Shown in pieces: positions 34,222 through 44,613 of a DNA stretch of 64,000 nucleotides. The position numbers and the translations under genes are program-made. Below the pieces are notes generated by a model. That model had not been told where the DNA came from, ran no database searches, and was given only the letters and a program-made list of their open reading frames with translations. Numbering within the stretch: the first letter of the stretch is position 1; each line of letters starts with the position of its first letter. The stretch comes from Ravibacter sp964562455 (GTDB taxonomy: Bacteria; Bacteroidota; Bacteroidia; Cytophagales; Spirosomataceae), in NCBI GenBank assembly GCA_964562455.1, contig CAZLTN010000005.1, positions 1 to 64,000 of the forward strand. The letters are read 5' to 3'.

Positions 34222-36573
34222 ATGGCCTCAGATAAAGCTAAAATTCAGTCCAGGCGGGCTATGCTGACCGCCCTGGGAACCACTGCGCTGTCGGCAGGAA
34301 GCGCTCACCATGCATTTTCTTCAGGAAATGAACCCCTCCGGCAGGCCGCTATCAGGACCGTTCCGGCCTTTTCGTCGCTTGCTTCCGACAAGTCGCTGAG
34401 AGACGGAATGTTCGTTGAGACCTTAGGCTACTTTCACCCCGGCGATTCCGGCGCAGCCACTTACGAAATCACCGGCGACTCCGGCAAGATCTCCGCCCTT
34501 CCTGTCGGCAACGGGCTTTTTGCCTCTCTTCTGCCTACTGTCGCCTCAGTGAACTACCGGATGTTCGGGGCTAAATCCGACGGTCTGTCCGACGACGGGA
34601 TTGCTATTAAAAAGGCGCATTTATTTGCCAATGAATTCAGGCTGCCCGTGTTGAACCTGGCAGGTGAATTCTGGCTCAGGGAAACCCGCCTGATACCGAT
34701 TGCGACGAATGTCAATTGGGGGAATACGGTCTTCCACCTTGACGAATCGTTCAATTCACCGCGGGAAGCCCACTTCGTAGTGCTACCCAGGCAGGCCTCG
34801 TCCGAAATATCTCTTTCTGCCGGGCTTAAAGCTGAATTGGTCCGGAAACTAAAGCCGGGTGTTAAATTTTTACCGGAGCTGGCTGCTTACAGGAACTGCC
34901 TCGTAATTGTAAAAGACGAGAACGACCGGATCGGCCGAAGGTACGGCCCGGATTACAATCCCCGTGGCTGGGCAAGAGAAGAGTTTTTCTACGTAGAAGA
35001 ACATGGCCGTATCATAGGCGATATGGCGTGGACCTTCAGCGATTACACGCATCTCACCGCCTACCCTTGTGATGAAGGCTACCTGACCATTGAAGGAGGT
35101 ACATTCCTTGTCTCCGGAGATAATCCCGGGAAAATAGGTGGTCCCTATCACCAGGAAGGGATCGCCGTACGGAGAAGCCGCACTATCATCAGGAATCAAT
35201 GGGTCGGCCTGGAGAAAGGGAAAGACGATATTTCCGACACACCCCGCGGCGGTTTTTACAACTTCAGTTGCGTGTACGACATCCTGCTAGAAAATATCCG
35301 GCTTATACCCTGGGAAAAGGACAGACCGGGTACCGACCGCGATCTGAAAGCCGGAACTTACGGCATCGGCGGTTCCAGGGTCTTGTGCGGCACTTTCCGT
35401 AACATTACCGCCGAAGGCAGTCCCATCCATTGGGGAGTATTCGGCACCAACCTTTTCAAGAATTTCCGGATTGAAAGCTGCCGGCTCAACCGCGTAGATG
35501 TGCATTTTCACGGTTGGAACATTGCGATAAAAGACAGCGAGATCGGGCAGAAGGGCCTCACGCTTACCGGTGGCGGCGAGCTCGTTATCGAAAATACCCG
35601 CGTGTTCAACAACGTGTTCCTCAATTTCCGACAGGATTACGGCGCCCGGTGGGACGGCCCGATCAGCATTGTCAACTGCAGGGTGGTAATACAGACCAAC
35701 TCCCCGGCAGCAATTATTTCAATGCTCCCGGGCGATTTTGACTACAAATATCCTATCGTTTTAGGACAGCAGATCGTTGTGAGCGACTTTACATTTGTGT
35801 CATTAGCAGAATGGAACGATGCCAGGTATGCGCTTATCCGGCTTCCTAAATTTTCGAACTCAAAAGAAGGCGGCAGGCTGATTTTCCCGCAGCGCATGGC
35901 ATTCAGCCATATCATCGTACAGGGAAGAGAACGCGGGCTTCAGCTTCTGGAGCTCCCTGATGTATCTTCTTTTCTGACCGGGAGCAGGCAGGGAGGCATG
36001 ATTAACGGAATATTCCGGACCAACTGCACGATTCACTTCGAGGATATTACACTCGACCATGACACGGGATCTCCGAACCTGTACCTCGGCTTACCCGGGC
36101 CCTATGCGGATGAGCGTTCTATCTTCCCGTCACTCTCGATCGTCGACTGCGACCATCTTAAACTAAAGCTGGACGACGTTCAGGCCAAGATTTTCATAAA
36201 GGGAACAGAGGTAGAATATCTCGAAGCCGGAAAAACGGAAAGCTTTACCGGGAAGATTTCCTTCGAGAACTGCTGTTTCCGCTTCGCACAAGGGCCAGGA
36301 AATGACGAAGCGTTTGGCAGAATCCGGGCAAAGACAGGAATCAGCTTCATAAACTGCGAGGTTAATCTCCCTTTCCGCGACGGCCTGCCTGCTCCTGAAC
36401 TGCTTGAAAAAATCGATTTCCTGAAAATAAACGGACGCGTCCGGCACAATCACGTCAATACCCGCCTTGGAGCCGACCTGTTAACCTATCTTTCTGCCGG
36501 GAAAATCAGGCTCAAAAAAGAATTTATCGGCATGCTCAGGAGCCGCCATGAGCTGGAAGACGAGGGGGTTTGA
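34222..36573 (+). CDS. Tat-exported parallel beta-helix protein
   Basis: The 783-residue protein begins MASDKAKIQSRRAMLTALGT, a twin-arginine-type signal. A pectate-lyase-like start follows (YRMFGAKSDGLSDDGIAIKK, the D-G-x-x-D-D phage-spike/pectinase pattern). Long beta-helical rungs then run with LLENIRLIPWEKDRP, FRNITAEGSPIHWG, FKNFRIESCRLN and SIVNCRVVIQ. No catalytic site is obvious. It lies beside the hexuronate transporter and UxaC genes (convergent), suggesting a role in uronic-acid polysaccharide breakdown, but this is inference. Confidence 0.8.
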   Translation: MASDKAKIQSRRAMLTALGTTALSAGSAHHAFSSGNEPLRQAAIRTVPAFSSLASDKSLRDGMFVETLGYFHPGDSGAATYEITGDSGKISALPVGNGLFASLLPTVASVNYRMFGAKSDGLSDDGIAIKKAHLFANEFRLPVLNLAGEFWLRETRLIPIATNVNWGNTVFHLDESFNSPREAHFVVLPRQASSEISLSAGLKAELVRKLKPGVKFLPELAAYRNCLVIVKDENDRIGRRYGPDYNPRGWAREEFFYVEEHGRIIGDMAWTFSDYTHLTAYPCDEGYLTIEGGTFLVSGDNPGKIGGPYHQEGIAVRRSRTIIRNQWVGLEKGKDDISDTPRGGFYNFSCVYDILLENIRLIPWEKDRPGTDRDLKAGTYGIGGSRVLCGTFRNITAEGSPIHWGVFGTNLFKNFRIESCRLNRVDVHFHGWNIAIKDSEIGQKGLTLTGGGELVIENTRVFNNVFLNFRQDYGARWDGPISIVNCRVVIQTNSPAAIISMLPGDFDYKYPIVLGQQIVVSDFTFVSLAEWNDARYALIRLPKFSNSKEGGRLIFPQRMAFSHIIVQGRERGLQLLELPDVSSFLTGSRQGGMINGIFRTNCTIHFEDITLDHDTGSPNLYLGLPGPYADERSIFPSLSIVDCDHLKLKLDDVQAKIFIKGTEVEYLEAGKTESFTGKISFENCCFRFAQGPGNDEAFGRIRAKTGISFINCEVNLPFRDGLPAPELLEKIDFLKINGRVRHNHVNTRLGADLLTYLSAGKIRLKKEFIGMLRSRHELEDEGV

Positions 36574-36575
36574 AA

Positions 36576-36614
36576 CAGTTTCCCCGCCCCGCTTCTTACG
36601 GGGCGGGAAAACTG
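36576..36614. terminator. Strong bidirectional terminator
   Basis: A GC-rich stem of about 15 bases (cagtttccccgcccc pairing with ggggcgggaaaactg) lies between the convergent beta-helix and MFS genes. Confidence 0.75.
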
Positions 36615-36623
36615 CTACTTCTA

Positions 36624-37922
36624 TTATATCTTCACTTTCTCCATACGTGGCGCAAAGAAATGCATGATCAGCCATGCCAGCAGGTATGCGCAGCCGCAGA
36701 CGATAAATATGAAATTATAGCCTGTATTGATATTGCCTGCCGCCTTTGCATTATCCAATACGTAACCTACAAACAACGGAAAGAGTATCCCTCCTACCGA
36801 GCCGGCCATTCCGCCGATACCAACTACGGAACTAACGGCTTTCTTGGGAAACATATCGGATGCCGTCGTAAAAATATTGGCACTCCAGGCCTGATGCGCG
36901 GCTGCAGCAAGGCTTATCAGCGCGACTGCCTGCCAGATATTGGTACAGTACTGGGCAAAAATGATCGGGATCACGATAATCGCAAACAACAGCATAGCCG
37001 TTTTACGGGCTTTGAAAACGGGCATTCCTTTCTTTATAAAATAACCCGAGAGATACCCGCCGCCAATACTGCCGATAGTAGTGGCAGTATAAAGGATCGC
37101 CAGGTGTAAACTTGGTTTCTTCAGGTCAAGATCAAAATTGCTGGCAAAATAGGACGGGAGCCAGAACAGGAAAAACCACCATACCGGATCTGTGAGAAAC
37201 TTACCGAAAACAAAGGCCCAGGTCTGCCTGATCCCGAAGAGCTTCAGCCAGCCTGACGCACCAGTCGAGCGGTCTTCAGTCTGTACTTCCTGCTCCTCTT
37301 CCTTGTCATCACTGTGAATATAATCGTATTCAGCCTTGGAGACGCCCTTCTTTTTGGAGGGAACGTCATACATAAACCACCAGAATATCAACCAGATAAA
37401 CCCGATAGCACCGGTAATAATAAACGCTTCCTCCCAGCCATAGGCGCCCAGGATCCAGGGCACCATAATAGGCGCCACGACAGCTCCTATATTGGCCCCT
37501 GAGTTAAAGATACCGGTCGCCAGTGCACGCTCCTTTTTCGGAAACCACTCGGCAGTCGCCTTGATAGCAACCGGGAAATTACCGGCTTCGCCGAGGCCCA
37601 GCGAAGCCCTTGCCAGAATAAAACCAAGTGTGGAACGCGCCGCCGCATGAAACATAGCGGCAATGCTCCAAACGATAATGGAAATAGTATATCCCAATTT
37701 TGTCCCGATCTTATCGACAAAACCGCCATAAAACAAAAGCCCTAACGCATAAGCGGCCGAAAAAGCCATTACAATGGTGGCATAGTCTGTTTCAGTCCAG
37801 CCGAACTCCACCTCCAGAGCAGGCTTCAGCAGGCCCAGTACCTGGCGGTCGAGGTAATTGATCGTCGTAGCAAAAAACAACAGCGCTACCACTGTCCATC
37901 TGAAATTGGTTTTTTTCTCCAT
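36624..37922 (-). CDS. MFS transporter, hexuronate (ExuT)-like
   Basis: The 432-residue protein has twelve membrane segments. The anion:cation symporter start FATTINYLDRQVLGLLKPAL and a loop with RASLGLGEAGNFPVAIKATA and FPKKERALATGIFNSG are typical of ACS hexuronate transporters. It sits 28 bases downstream of uxaC in the same operon, supporting uptake of glucuronate or galacturonate. Confidence 0.9.
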   Translation of the reverse strand: MEKKTNFRWTVVALLFFATTINYLDRQVLGLLKPALEVEFGWTETDYATIVMAFSAAYALGLLFYGGFVDKIGTKLGYTISIIVWSIAAMFHAAARSTLGFILARASLGLGEAGNFPVAIKATAEWFPKKERALATGIFNSGANIGAVVAPIMVPWILGAYGWEEAFIITGAIGFIWLIFWWFMYDVPSKKKGVSKAEYDYIHSDDKEEEQEVQTEDRSTGASGWLKLFGIRQTWAFVFGKFLTDPVWWFFLFWLPSYFASNFDLDLKKPSLHLAILYTATTIGSIGGGYLSGYFIKKGMPVFKARKTAMLLFAIIVIPIIFAQYCTNIWQAVALISLAAAAHQAWSANIFTTASDMFPKKAVSSVVGIGGMAGSVGGILFPLFVGYVLDNAKAAGNINTGYNFIFIVCGCAYLLAWLIMHFFAPRMEKVKI

Positions 37923-37950
37923 AGGTTAAAACGAGTATCGGGCTTGAGGG

Positions 37951-39387
37951 TTAGAATTTAAAATACTCCCGGGCGTTGTTGTAACAGATATTCTGTATGG
38001 TCTGGCCTATCCATTCTATATCGTTGGGAAGTTCGCCGTTTTCAATATCATTGCCGTATAAATTACAAAGAATGCGGCGGAAATATTCATGTCTCGGGAA
38101 CGACAGAAAGCTTCTCGAGTCGGTAAGCATCCCGACGAAACGACTGAGCAGCCCCATGTTGGACAGCGCGTTCATCTGGTTTTCCATGCCCTGCTTCTGA
38201 TCCATAAACCACCATCCCGATCCGAACTGGATCTTTCCCGCCACCGATCCGTCATTAAAGTTCCCGACCATCGTTGCAATTATCTCATTATCAGAAGGAT
38301 TCAGGTTATAAATAACAGTTTTGGCCAGTTGGTTATGCTCGTCCAATCGCCCCAAAAACCGCGAGAGCGCCTGCGCCTGCGGGTAATCGCCGATGCTGTC
38401 CCAACCGGTATCCGGCCCGAGGGTCCTCAATGCCCTCCTGTTATTGTTCCGCATGGCGCCGACATGGAATTGCTGGGTCCATCCCAAAGCGTGGTACATC
38501 GTGCCGAGCTCATGTAGCAATGCTGATTTAAAAGCTTCTATCTCATCCGGATTCAGGCTCTGCCCGGCCAGGCGCTTCTTAAATATCCTGTCAGCTTCCT
38601 CGGGGCCGGCTTCTACCGCCGAAATACGCTCCAGGCCATGATCAGCAAGCCTTCCTCCCAGACTGGCGAAGAAGTCTGCCCGCTGCCTGAGCGCAGATGT
38701 CAGATTGTCGAAAGATTCGATATTGCTGTTCACAATACCGCCAAGCCTGTTGACAAAGTCAGTATACGATGGGTTTTCTATCAGGATAAACTTATCAGGC
38801 CGGAAAGTAGGCAATACCTGGAGGTCTAATCCCTCCGCTTTGATCTGCTGGTGGTATTCCAGGCTGTCGAGCGGATCGTCCGTGGTACAGACCACACGCA
38901 CATCCATTTTTTTCAACAGGCTCCGTACCGAATATTCCCTGGTATCGAGCTTTTCGCTTGCTTCGTCGTAAATACGGTCTGCATTGGCCGGCCCCAGGAT
39001 TTCGTATTCGTCAAAATATCGTCTCAGTTCCAGGTGTGTCCAGTGATACAACGGATTCCGCATGGTATACGGGACCGTTTCAGCCCATTTTCTGAATTTC
39101 TCTTTGTCCGGCTTGCTGCCGGTACAATAGCTTTCATCTATCCCGTTGCTCCGCATAGCCCGCCATTTATAGTGGTCGCCATAGAGCCATATCTGGGTAA
39201 GGTTGGGAAAAATCTTATCCTGCGCTATTTCATCCGGAGGCAGGTGGCAGTGGTAGTCTATAATGGGCATTTTACTGGCAAACTCATGGTAAAGCACCTT
39301 TGCGCTTTCAGTTTGCAGCAAAAAATTGTCATCCATAAAAGCCTTTACTCCTTTGGAAGCCAATCCGGTTTCACTTGCTGTAGACAT
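37951..39387 (-). CDS. uxaC: Glucuronate (uronate) isomerase
   Basis: This full-length uronate isomerase has 478 residues. IIDYHCHLPPDEIAQDKIFP gives the first metal/His segment, WLYGDHYKWRAMRSNG and TDDPLDSLEYH follow, and GGWWFMDQKQGMENQMNALS comes near the end, all typical of UxaC. It converts D-glucuronate to fructuronate or galacturonate to tagaturonate in the cytoplasm. It is first in the operon with the MFS transporter; no UxaA/B or KDG genes are in the window. Confidence 0.96.
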   Translation of the reverse strand: MSTASETGLASKGVKAFMDDNFLLQTESAKVLYHEFASKMPIIDYHCHLPPDEIAQDKIFPNLTQIWLYGDHYKWRAMRSNGIDESYCTGSKPDKEKFRKWAETVPYTMRNPLYHWTHLELRRYFDEYEILGPANADRIYDEASEKLDTREYSVRSLLKKMDVRVVCTTDDPLDSLEYHQQIKAEGLDLQVLPTFRPDKFILIENPSYTDFVNRLGGIVNSNIESFDNLTSALRQRADFFASLGGRLADHGLERISAVEAGPEEADRIFKKRLAGQSLNPDEIEAFKSALLHELGTMYHALGWTQQFHVGAMRNNNRRALRTLGPDTGWDSIGDYPQAQALSRFLGRLDEHNQLAKTVIYNLNPSDNEIIATMVGNFNDGSVAGKIQFGSGWWFMDQKQGMENQMNALSNMGLLSRFVGMLTDSRSFLSFPRHEYFRRILCNLYGNDIENGELPNDIEWIGQTIQNICYNNAREYFKF

Positions 39388-39561
39388 AAATTATCTAATT
39401 AAAAAGACAGTGTAACGAAAGAGAATTCCGGGAAGATAAAATCCCCGGAAATTGTGAATCCGGTTCGGAAAGACACAATCATCAACCTTAAGGACGATAT
39501 TTTGTCATAGCCCCCTTAAGCTGTGTCCAAACTAATCTAAGCTAAAAACGCGGATACTTCT

Positions 39562-40059
39562 CTAATTTACCCTTTTCACCTGTAAAAGATCCTCAGAGCT
39601 GTTCAGAAGCTCACGGTTCGTTTTTCCTAACAAGGGATGAACGTAGTCGGGCGCTATTTCCGACAGGGGGTACAGTACAAAATTCCTGAGGTGCAGCCTG
39701 GGATGAGGGATTTCAAGGCCGGGCTCGCTGTAAACGGCATCGCCGTAATAAAGAATATCGATATCCATGGTCCGGCTATCCCACCGGGTACGCCTCGCCC
39801 TCCCTAATCCGGATTCTATCGAAAAAATGGTTTCCAGTAGCGCGACAGGGAGCAATTGCGTCGATACGGCAACAGCCTGGTTCAGGTAGGGCGACTGCCC
39901 CTCCGTCCCCCAGGGCTCGGTCTCATATACCGACGATACCGCGACAATCCGCCCCACCCTTTCCCCTATAGCTTTTAAGGCTCTTTCCAACAATTCTTCC
40001 CTCTTGCCAAGGTTAGTTCCCAGCAAAAGGTAGGCTACAGATCCATCGGCCGTCTGCAA
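39562..40059 (-). CDS. folK: 2-amino-4-hydroxy-6-hydroxymethyldihydropteridine diphosphokinase
   Basis: The 165-residue HPPK has VAYLLLGTNLGKREELLERA at the N-terminus, YETEPWGTEGQSPYLNQ, and the signature WDSRTMDIDILYYGD with EIPHPRLHLRNFVLYPLSEI. It transfers pyrophosphate in folate synthesis. It starts with TTG, three bases after the lepA stop, so the two genes are co-transcribed. No other folate genes lie nearby. Confidence 0.95.
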   Translation of the reverse strand: MQTADGSVAYLLLGTNLGKREELLERALKAIGERVGRIVAVSSVYETEPWGTEGQSPYLNQAVAVSTQLLPVALLETIFSIESGLGRARRTRWDSRTMDIDILYYGDAVYSEPGLEIPHPRLHLRNFVLYPLSEIAPDYVHPLLGKTNRELLNSSEDLLQVKRVN

Positions 40060-40062
40060 ATC

Positions 40063-41850
40063 CTAGTTAATTTTAAGTACGGCCATAAACGCCTCCTGGG
40101 GAATCTCCACGTTACCGACCTGGCGCATTCTCTTTTTCCCCTTTTTCTGCTTTTCGAGCAGCTTTCTCTTTCTCGAAATATCGCCGCCATAACATTTGGC
40201 CAACACGTCCTTGCGCATGGCCTTCACAGTTTCCCTGGCAATAATTTTTTGCCCAATCGCAGCCTGTATGGCTATTTCAAACATTTGCCGGGGAAGAAGT
40301 TCCTTCAGCTTTTCACAAAGCTTCTTTCCCCATTCATAGGCTTTTGTACGGTGAACAATCGCCGACAGCGCATCGACACGCTCACCGTTAAGCATGATAT
40401 CGAGCTTTACCATGTCCGATTCCTGGTAGCCGCTCAGCTCATAGTCGAGTGAAGCATATCCCCTGGAAATGGTCTTGAGCTTATCAAAAAAGTCGAATAC
40501 AACCTCGGCCAGCGGCATCGAAAACTGGATTTCCACGCGCTCGGCAGTAAGGTAAACCTGGTTTTTCAATGTCCCCCGCTTGTCCATACAAAGTGACATG
40601 ATCCCGCCTATATATTCGGACTTGGTGATTATCTGGGCATTGATATAAGGTTCTTCTATCCAGTCGATATAATTAGGCTCGGGCATTTCGGAGGGAGCGC
40701 TTACCTTCAGGTTCGTCCCTTTAGTAGTAACGACTTCAAACTGTACTGACGGAACAGTCGTAATCACGGTCATATCGAACTCCCGCTCGAGCCTTTCCTG
40801 CACGATTTCCATATGCAGCATACCCAGGAAGCCGCACCTGAAGCCGAAACCAAGCGCTGCCGACGTCTCCGGTTCCCAAACCAGCGCTGCATCGTTGAGC
40901 TGCAACTTTTCCATCGCCTCCCTGAGCTCTTCAAATTCACTGGTATCCACCGGGTAAATCCCTGCAAACACCATTGGCTTTACTTCAGAAAAACCGTGAA
41001 TTGCTTCTGACGCCTGGCGTTGTATGTGCGTTATGGTATCTCCTACCTTAACTTCCTTAGCGACCTTGATACCTGAGATAAGGTAACCCACATCGCCGCA
41101 TTCAACCACCTCTTTCGGCTCTTTCTGCAGGCGCAGGGTTCCGATCTCGTCCGCCTCGTACTCCCTCCCGGTCGCCATAAACTTCACCTTATCACCTTTC
41201 CGGATACTCCCGTTTTTCACCCGGAATATGACTTCTATTCCCCGGAATGAATTAAAGACAGAATCAAAAATCAGCGCCTGGAGGGGGGCCTGCGGGTCTC
41301 CCTTCGGCGGGGGAATACGCTCGACTATCGCATTGAGTATATCTTCGATCCCTATCCCGGCTTTACCGCTGGCCGGAATGATTTCCTCTCTGCTGCAGGC
41401 CAGCAGCTCGACCATTTCGTCCTTCACTTCCTCAACCATAGCCCCCGGCAAATCGATCTTATTCAGTACCGGTATGATTACAAGGTCATAACCCAGTGCC
41501 AGGTACAGGTTGGAAATGGTCTGGGCTTCGGTACCCTGGGCGGCATCTACAAGCAATAAGGCACCCTCACAGGCGGCAATGGATCTTGACACTTCATAAG
41601 AAAAATCCACGTGCCCTGGTGTGTCGATCAGGTTAAGCGTGTACTTTTCTCCTTTATAGAGGTAATCCATCTGTATGGCATGACTCTTGATGGTAATCCC
41701 TCTTTCGCGCTCCAAATCCATATTATCCAGTAACTGGGCCTGCATGTCCCTGTCAGAAACCGTCTTGGTAAATTCAAGAAGGCGGTCTGCAAGAGTACTC
41801 TTGCCGTGATCTATGTGAGCGATAATACAGAAATTGCGAATATTCTTCAT
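40063..41850 (-). CDS. lepA: Elongation factor 4 (LepA)
   Basis: The 595-residue translational GTPase starts at ATG 41850 (MKNIRNFCIIAHIDHGKSTL). G1 is AHIDHGKST, G3 is DTPGHVDF and G4 is NKIDL. The LepA C-terminal domain contains AIGQKIIARETVKAMRKDVL and CYGGDISRKRKLLEKQKKGK. It back-translocates or remodels stalled ribosomes. The open frame extends to 41925 but the extra residues are not homologous. The upstream region holds a -7-like TAAATTTG at 41957-41964. Confidence 0.97.
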   Translation of the reverse strand: MKNIRNFCIIAHIDHGKSTLADRLLEFTKTVSDRDMQAQLLDNMDLERERGITIKSHAIQMDYLYKGEKYTLNLIDTPGHVDFSYEVSRSIAACEGALLLVDAAQGTEAQTISNLYLALGYDLVIIPVLNKIDLPGAMVEEVKDEMVELLACSREEIIPASGKAGIGIEDILNAIVERIPPPKGDPQAPLQALIFDSVFNSFRGIEVIFRVKNGSIRKGDKVKFMATGREYEADEIGTLRLQKEPKEVVECGDVGYLISGIKVAKEVKVGDTITHIQRQASEAIHGFSEVKPMVFAGIYPVDTSEFEELREAMEKLQLNDAALVWEPETSAALGFGFRCGFLGMLHMEIVQERLEREFDMTVITTVPSVQFEVVTTKGTNLKVSAPSEMPEPNYIDWIEEPYINAQIITKSEYIGGIMSLCMDKRGTLKNQVYLTAERVEIQFSMPLAEVVFDFFDKLKTISRGYASLDYELSGYQESDMVKLDIMLNGERVDALSAIVHRTKAYEWGKKLCEKLKELLPRQMFEIAIQAAIGQKIIARETVKAMRKDVLAKCYGGDISRKRKLLEKQKKGKKRMRQVGNVEIPQEAFMAVLKIN

Positions 41851-42157
41851 TAAAAAGCAGGTATTTCCCCTGGGGGATGCATTTATGGATGATTTAAAAT
41901 GCCGGTAACTCCGCCGGCATCTCAATCTGAACTTAAGCCGGAGTTTTTTCGGAATGCAAATTTATTCTTAGCAATCAATAGTATCGACATAGCCTCTTAG
42001 ATATTTTAATATATATAGGGGGAACATCCCGGGGTTTTCAAAGATTTTCGTACCTTTATGTAGCCATTTTCAATAATTACAAATCTTTAAGCTACAGCAG
42101 GTCCGGGACTCCGGCGTAATACCACGTTGTACTTTTCAAATTCGCAATCCTAAAGAA
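41851..42157. other. Divergent intergenic region between lepA and the second TonB-type barrel
   Basis: There is no coding sequence. For lepA, a -7-like TAAATTTG lies at 41957-41964 (minus strand), and a small hairpin (atgccgg/ccggcat, 41899-41920) lies in the leader. For the plus strand, TACCTTTA at 42051-42058 resembles a -7 element. No clear -33 element pairs with either. Confidence 0.4.
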
Positions 42158-44539
42158 GTGAAGTTAATCCCAAGATTTCTGACATCCGTTTTTCTGATCT
42201 TAGTATTTTGTACGACTGCTTCCTCATTTCGGCCCGACGGCGGGAAGCTGACAGGAAGGGTCCTGGAAAAGGGTGCATCCGGTGCTGTACCATTTGCTAC
42301 AGTCGCACTTCTCCGCACTGATTCTACTATCGCAATGGGAATCTCGGCCGATGAAAACGGTGTTTTTGAGCTCACAAATGTCATATCAGGCAACTATATC
42401 CTGAAAGTCTCATCAATAGGATATGAAAATGAGTTTGTTCCCAATATCCAGGTTCCTGTTGAAGCAAAAAACATCGATGTCGGACCTGTCTATCTGAGAA
42501 ATGAAGCAAACCAGCTCCAGGAGGTCAAAGTCGTAGCTGAAAAATCGATGATCGTGACCGACATCGATAAAACCTCCATCAATATCGGGCAGGATCTTCT
42601 CGCATCCAGCAATAATGCCAGCGAGCTGCTGGAAAAACTCCCGGCCGTATCCATGGACGAAAACGGGACGCCCATGATAAGGGGCAAATCCAATATCGTC
42701 GTTTTGATAGACGGGAAACCCTCATCCCAGTACGGCAGCGACCTGGCGACTGTTCTCCAGAGCTTCCCTTCCGACCTGATCGAGCGTATCGACGTCATTA
42801 CTTCACCGTCTGCCAAATACGAAGCCGACGGGGCCAGCGGCGTAATCGACATCATCACCAAAAAGGCGACTATCGTGGGTATGAACGGGAACGTACGATT
42901 GAGCGCCGGTAATTATGATCATTATAACGCCGGTGGGAACTTCAGTTATAAGACGGAAAAACTGGTGGTGCGTACCTCCGCTAATTTCCAGACAAGCCAG
43001 ACACTCAACACCCGGAACCTGGAACGCAGGAACCTGCTCAGCGAAACTCCCTCTACCCTCTTTCAGAATGGAGACGGGATGAGCAAAAACACCAACGGTT
43101 TCGCCAGGATCCAGGCCAACTATGACATCGACTCCAAAACGAATCTGGGGGCCTCCATCAACTTCAGCAATAATTTTAACAAAAATAACAGCTTCACTTC
43201 CAACAAGACCCTTTTGGCCGATGAAACCGTGACTCAGCAGTTCGACCGCGTAAGCCGGGGAAACAGTGACGGCCAGAATATTACTTACGGGCTTGATTTC
43301 AGGAGGGAGTTTTCTACTAGAGAACATAACTTCACCGCGACATTGAGCTATACGACCGGAGGCTCGGATGGCAGGACCGACCTGATACAGGAAAGCGAAG
43401 AAGCCGTGTTAAACCGCCAGCAATATAATTTGCGTGACAATGACAGCAAAGGGCTGTACGGCAGGATCGACTTTAACTGGCCGGTAACTGAAAAACTGAC
43501 GCTTTCTACCGGCGCTCACACGAGGCAGAACTTACGGGATAACAATAACTTCCTGTACACCTACAACACCGAAACCGGTGAGTTCGTCTATGACCAGCGG
43601 ATCAGCAATATTTTTGGCTACAGGGATGCCCTTTACAGCGGTTATATAAGCGCTACCCAAAAATGGAATGAATGGGGCTTCCGGGCAGGTCTGAGACTCA
43701 GCAATATGACGCAGTACCTCAACCAGGTCAGTATGAGCCGCAAATTTTCCGTTCACTTCCTTAACCTTATGCCCTCGTTTTCCATTTCAAGAAAGCTGAA
43801 TGAGGCAGCCATGCTGAGGATGAATTACAGCCGCAGAGTAGAACGCCCCAACGCCGACTGGCTCAATCCTTATACGGACATTACCGATCCACGCAACATC
43901 CGTACCGGTAACCCGGATCTGAACCCCGAATTTTCCCACAAGCTCGACCTCGGGTACAGCAACTACCAGAACGTAGTCGGGATCGGCACTTCCCTGTTCT
44001 CCAGCTATTCAAACAACGCCATCACCAATATCAGGACGATCGACGAGGAGGGCATTTCCTACACGCGGTTTGACAACGTCGGAAGAGAGTTGTCTTACGG
44101 TGCAGAGACGGATTTATCGATACGGGCGGGTGAAAAAATCAAATTTAACGCCAGTGGGCGGTTCTTCAGGAATGAAATTGTTTCGCTTCCTGCCGGGATC
44201 GACAACCGCCGCTGGTCCTATTCCGGCAATCTCAATACTTTTTTCCACCTGCCGGCCGAATTCAGGGGTTCTTTCTATATTAACTATGAAGGTCCGAAAG
44301 CCATCGCGCAAGGTACCAGGATGGGGATCTTCCAGGCCAATGCGAGCATAAGACGCAGCTTTATGGAAAAGCGTGCCTTCATTTCCCTGAATATCCAGGA
44401 TATCTTCCTTTCCCGTTACTATAAAAATGACCTTTCCGCTCCGACCTACATCCAGTTCTCGCAGTGGCACAAGACCAACCGCTATATCGGCATAACCGCA
44501 AATTATAAATTCGGTAAAATTACGGCCCACGAAGGCTAA
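42158..44539 (+). CDS. TonB-dependent receptor-like outer-membrane barrel (second)
   Basis: The 793-residue protein has a GTG start and a signal peptide (MKLIPRFLTSVFLILVFCTT). A CarboxypepD_reg domain carries GKLTGRVLEKGASGAVPFAT. The plug has NIVVLIDGKPSSQYGSDLA and SAKYEADGASGVIDIITKKA, and the barrel ends YYKNDLSAPTYIQFSQWHKT followed by the usual aromatic-ended strand. It has no SusD and no ligand-specific neighbours. The ligand is unknown, with metal-complex or peptide uptake possible. Confidence 0.9.
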   Translation: MKLIPRFLTSVFLILVFCTTASSFRPDGGKLTGRVLEKGASGAVPFATVALLRTDSTIAMGISADENGVFELTNVISGNYILKVSSIGYENEFVPNIQVPVEAKNIDVGPVYLRNEANQLQEVKVVAEKSMIVTDIDKTSINIGQDLLASSNNASELLEKLPAVSMDENGTPMIRGKSNIVVLIDGKPSSQYGSDLATVLQSFPSDLIERIDVITSPSAKYEADGASGVIDIITKKATIVGMNGNVRLSAGNYDHYNAGGNFSYKTEKLVVRTSANFQTSQTLNTRNLERRNLLSETPSTLFQNGDGMSKNTNGFARIQANYDIDSKTNLGASINFSNNFNKNNSFTSNKTLLADETVTQQFDRVSRGNSDGQNITYGLDFRREFSTREHNFTATLSYTTGGSDGRTDLIQESEEAVLNRQQYNLRDNDSKGLYGRIDFNWPVTEKLTLSTGAHTRQNLRDNNNFLYTYNTETGEFVYDQRISNIFGYRDALYSGYISATQKWNEWGFRAGLRLSNMTQYLNQVSMSRKFSVHFLNLMPSFSISRKLNEAAMLRMNYSRRVERPNADWLNPYTDITDPRNIRTGNPDLNPEFSHKLDLGYSNYQNVVGIGTSLFSSYSNNAITNIRTIDEEGISYTRFDNVGRELSYGAETDLSIRAGEKIKFNASGRFFRNEIVSLPAGIDNRRWSYSGNLNTFFHLPAEFRGSFYINYEGPKAIAQGTRMGIFQANASIRRSFMEKRAFISLNIQDIFLSRYYKNDLSAPTYIQFSQWHKTNRYIGITANYKFGKITAHEG

Positions 44540-44613
44540 GGCATACAGTTTTACAACGACCCGACGTTATGAGATGAAAGTTATTCAATCATAACGCAGC
44601 CGATTTCTCCCGT

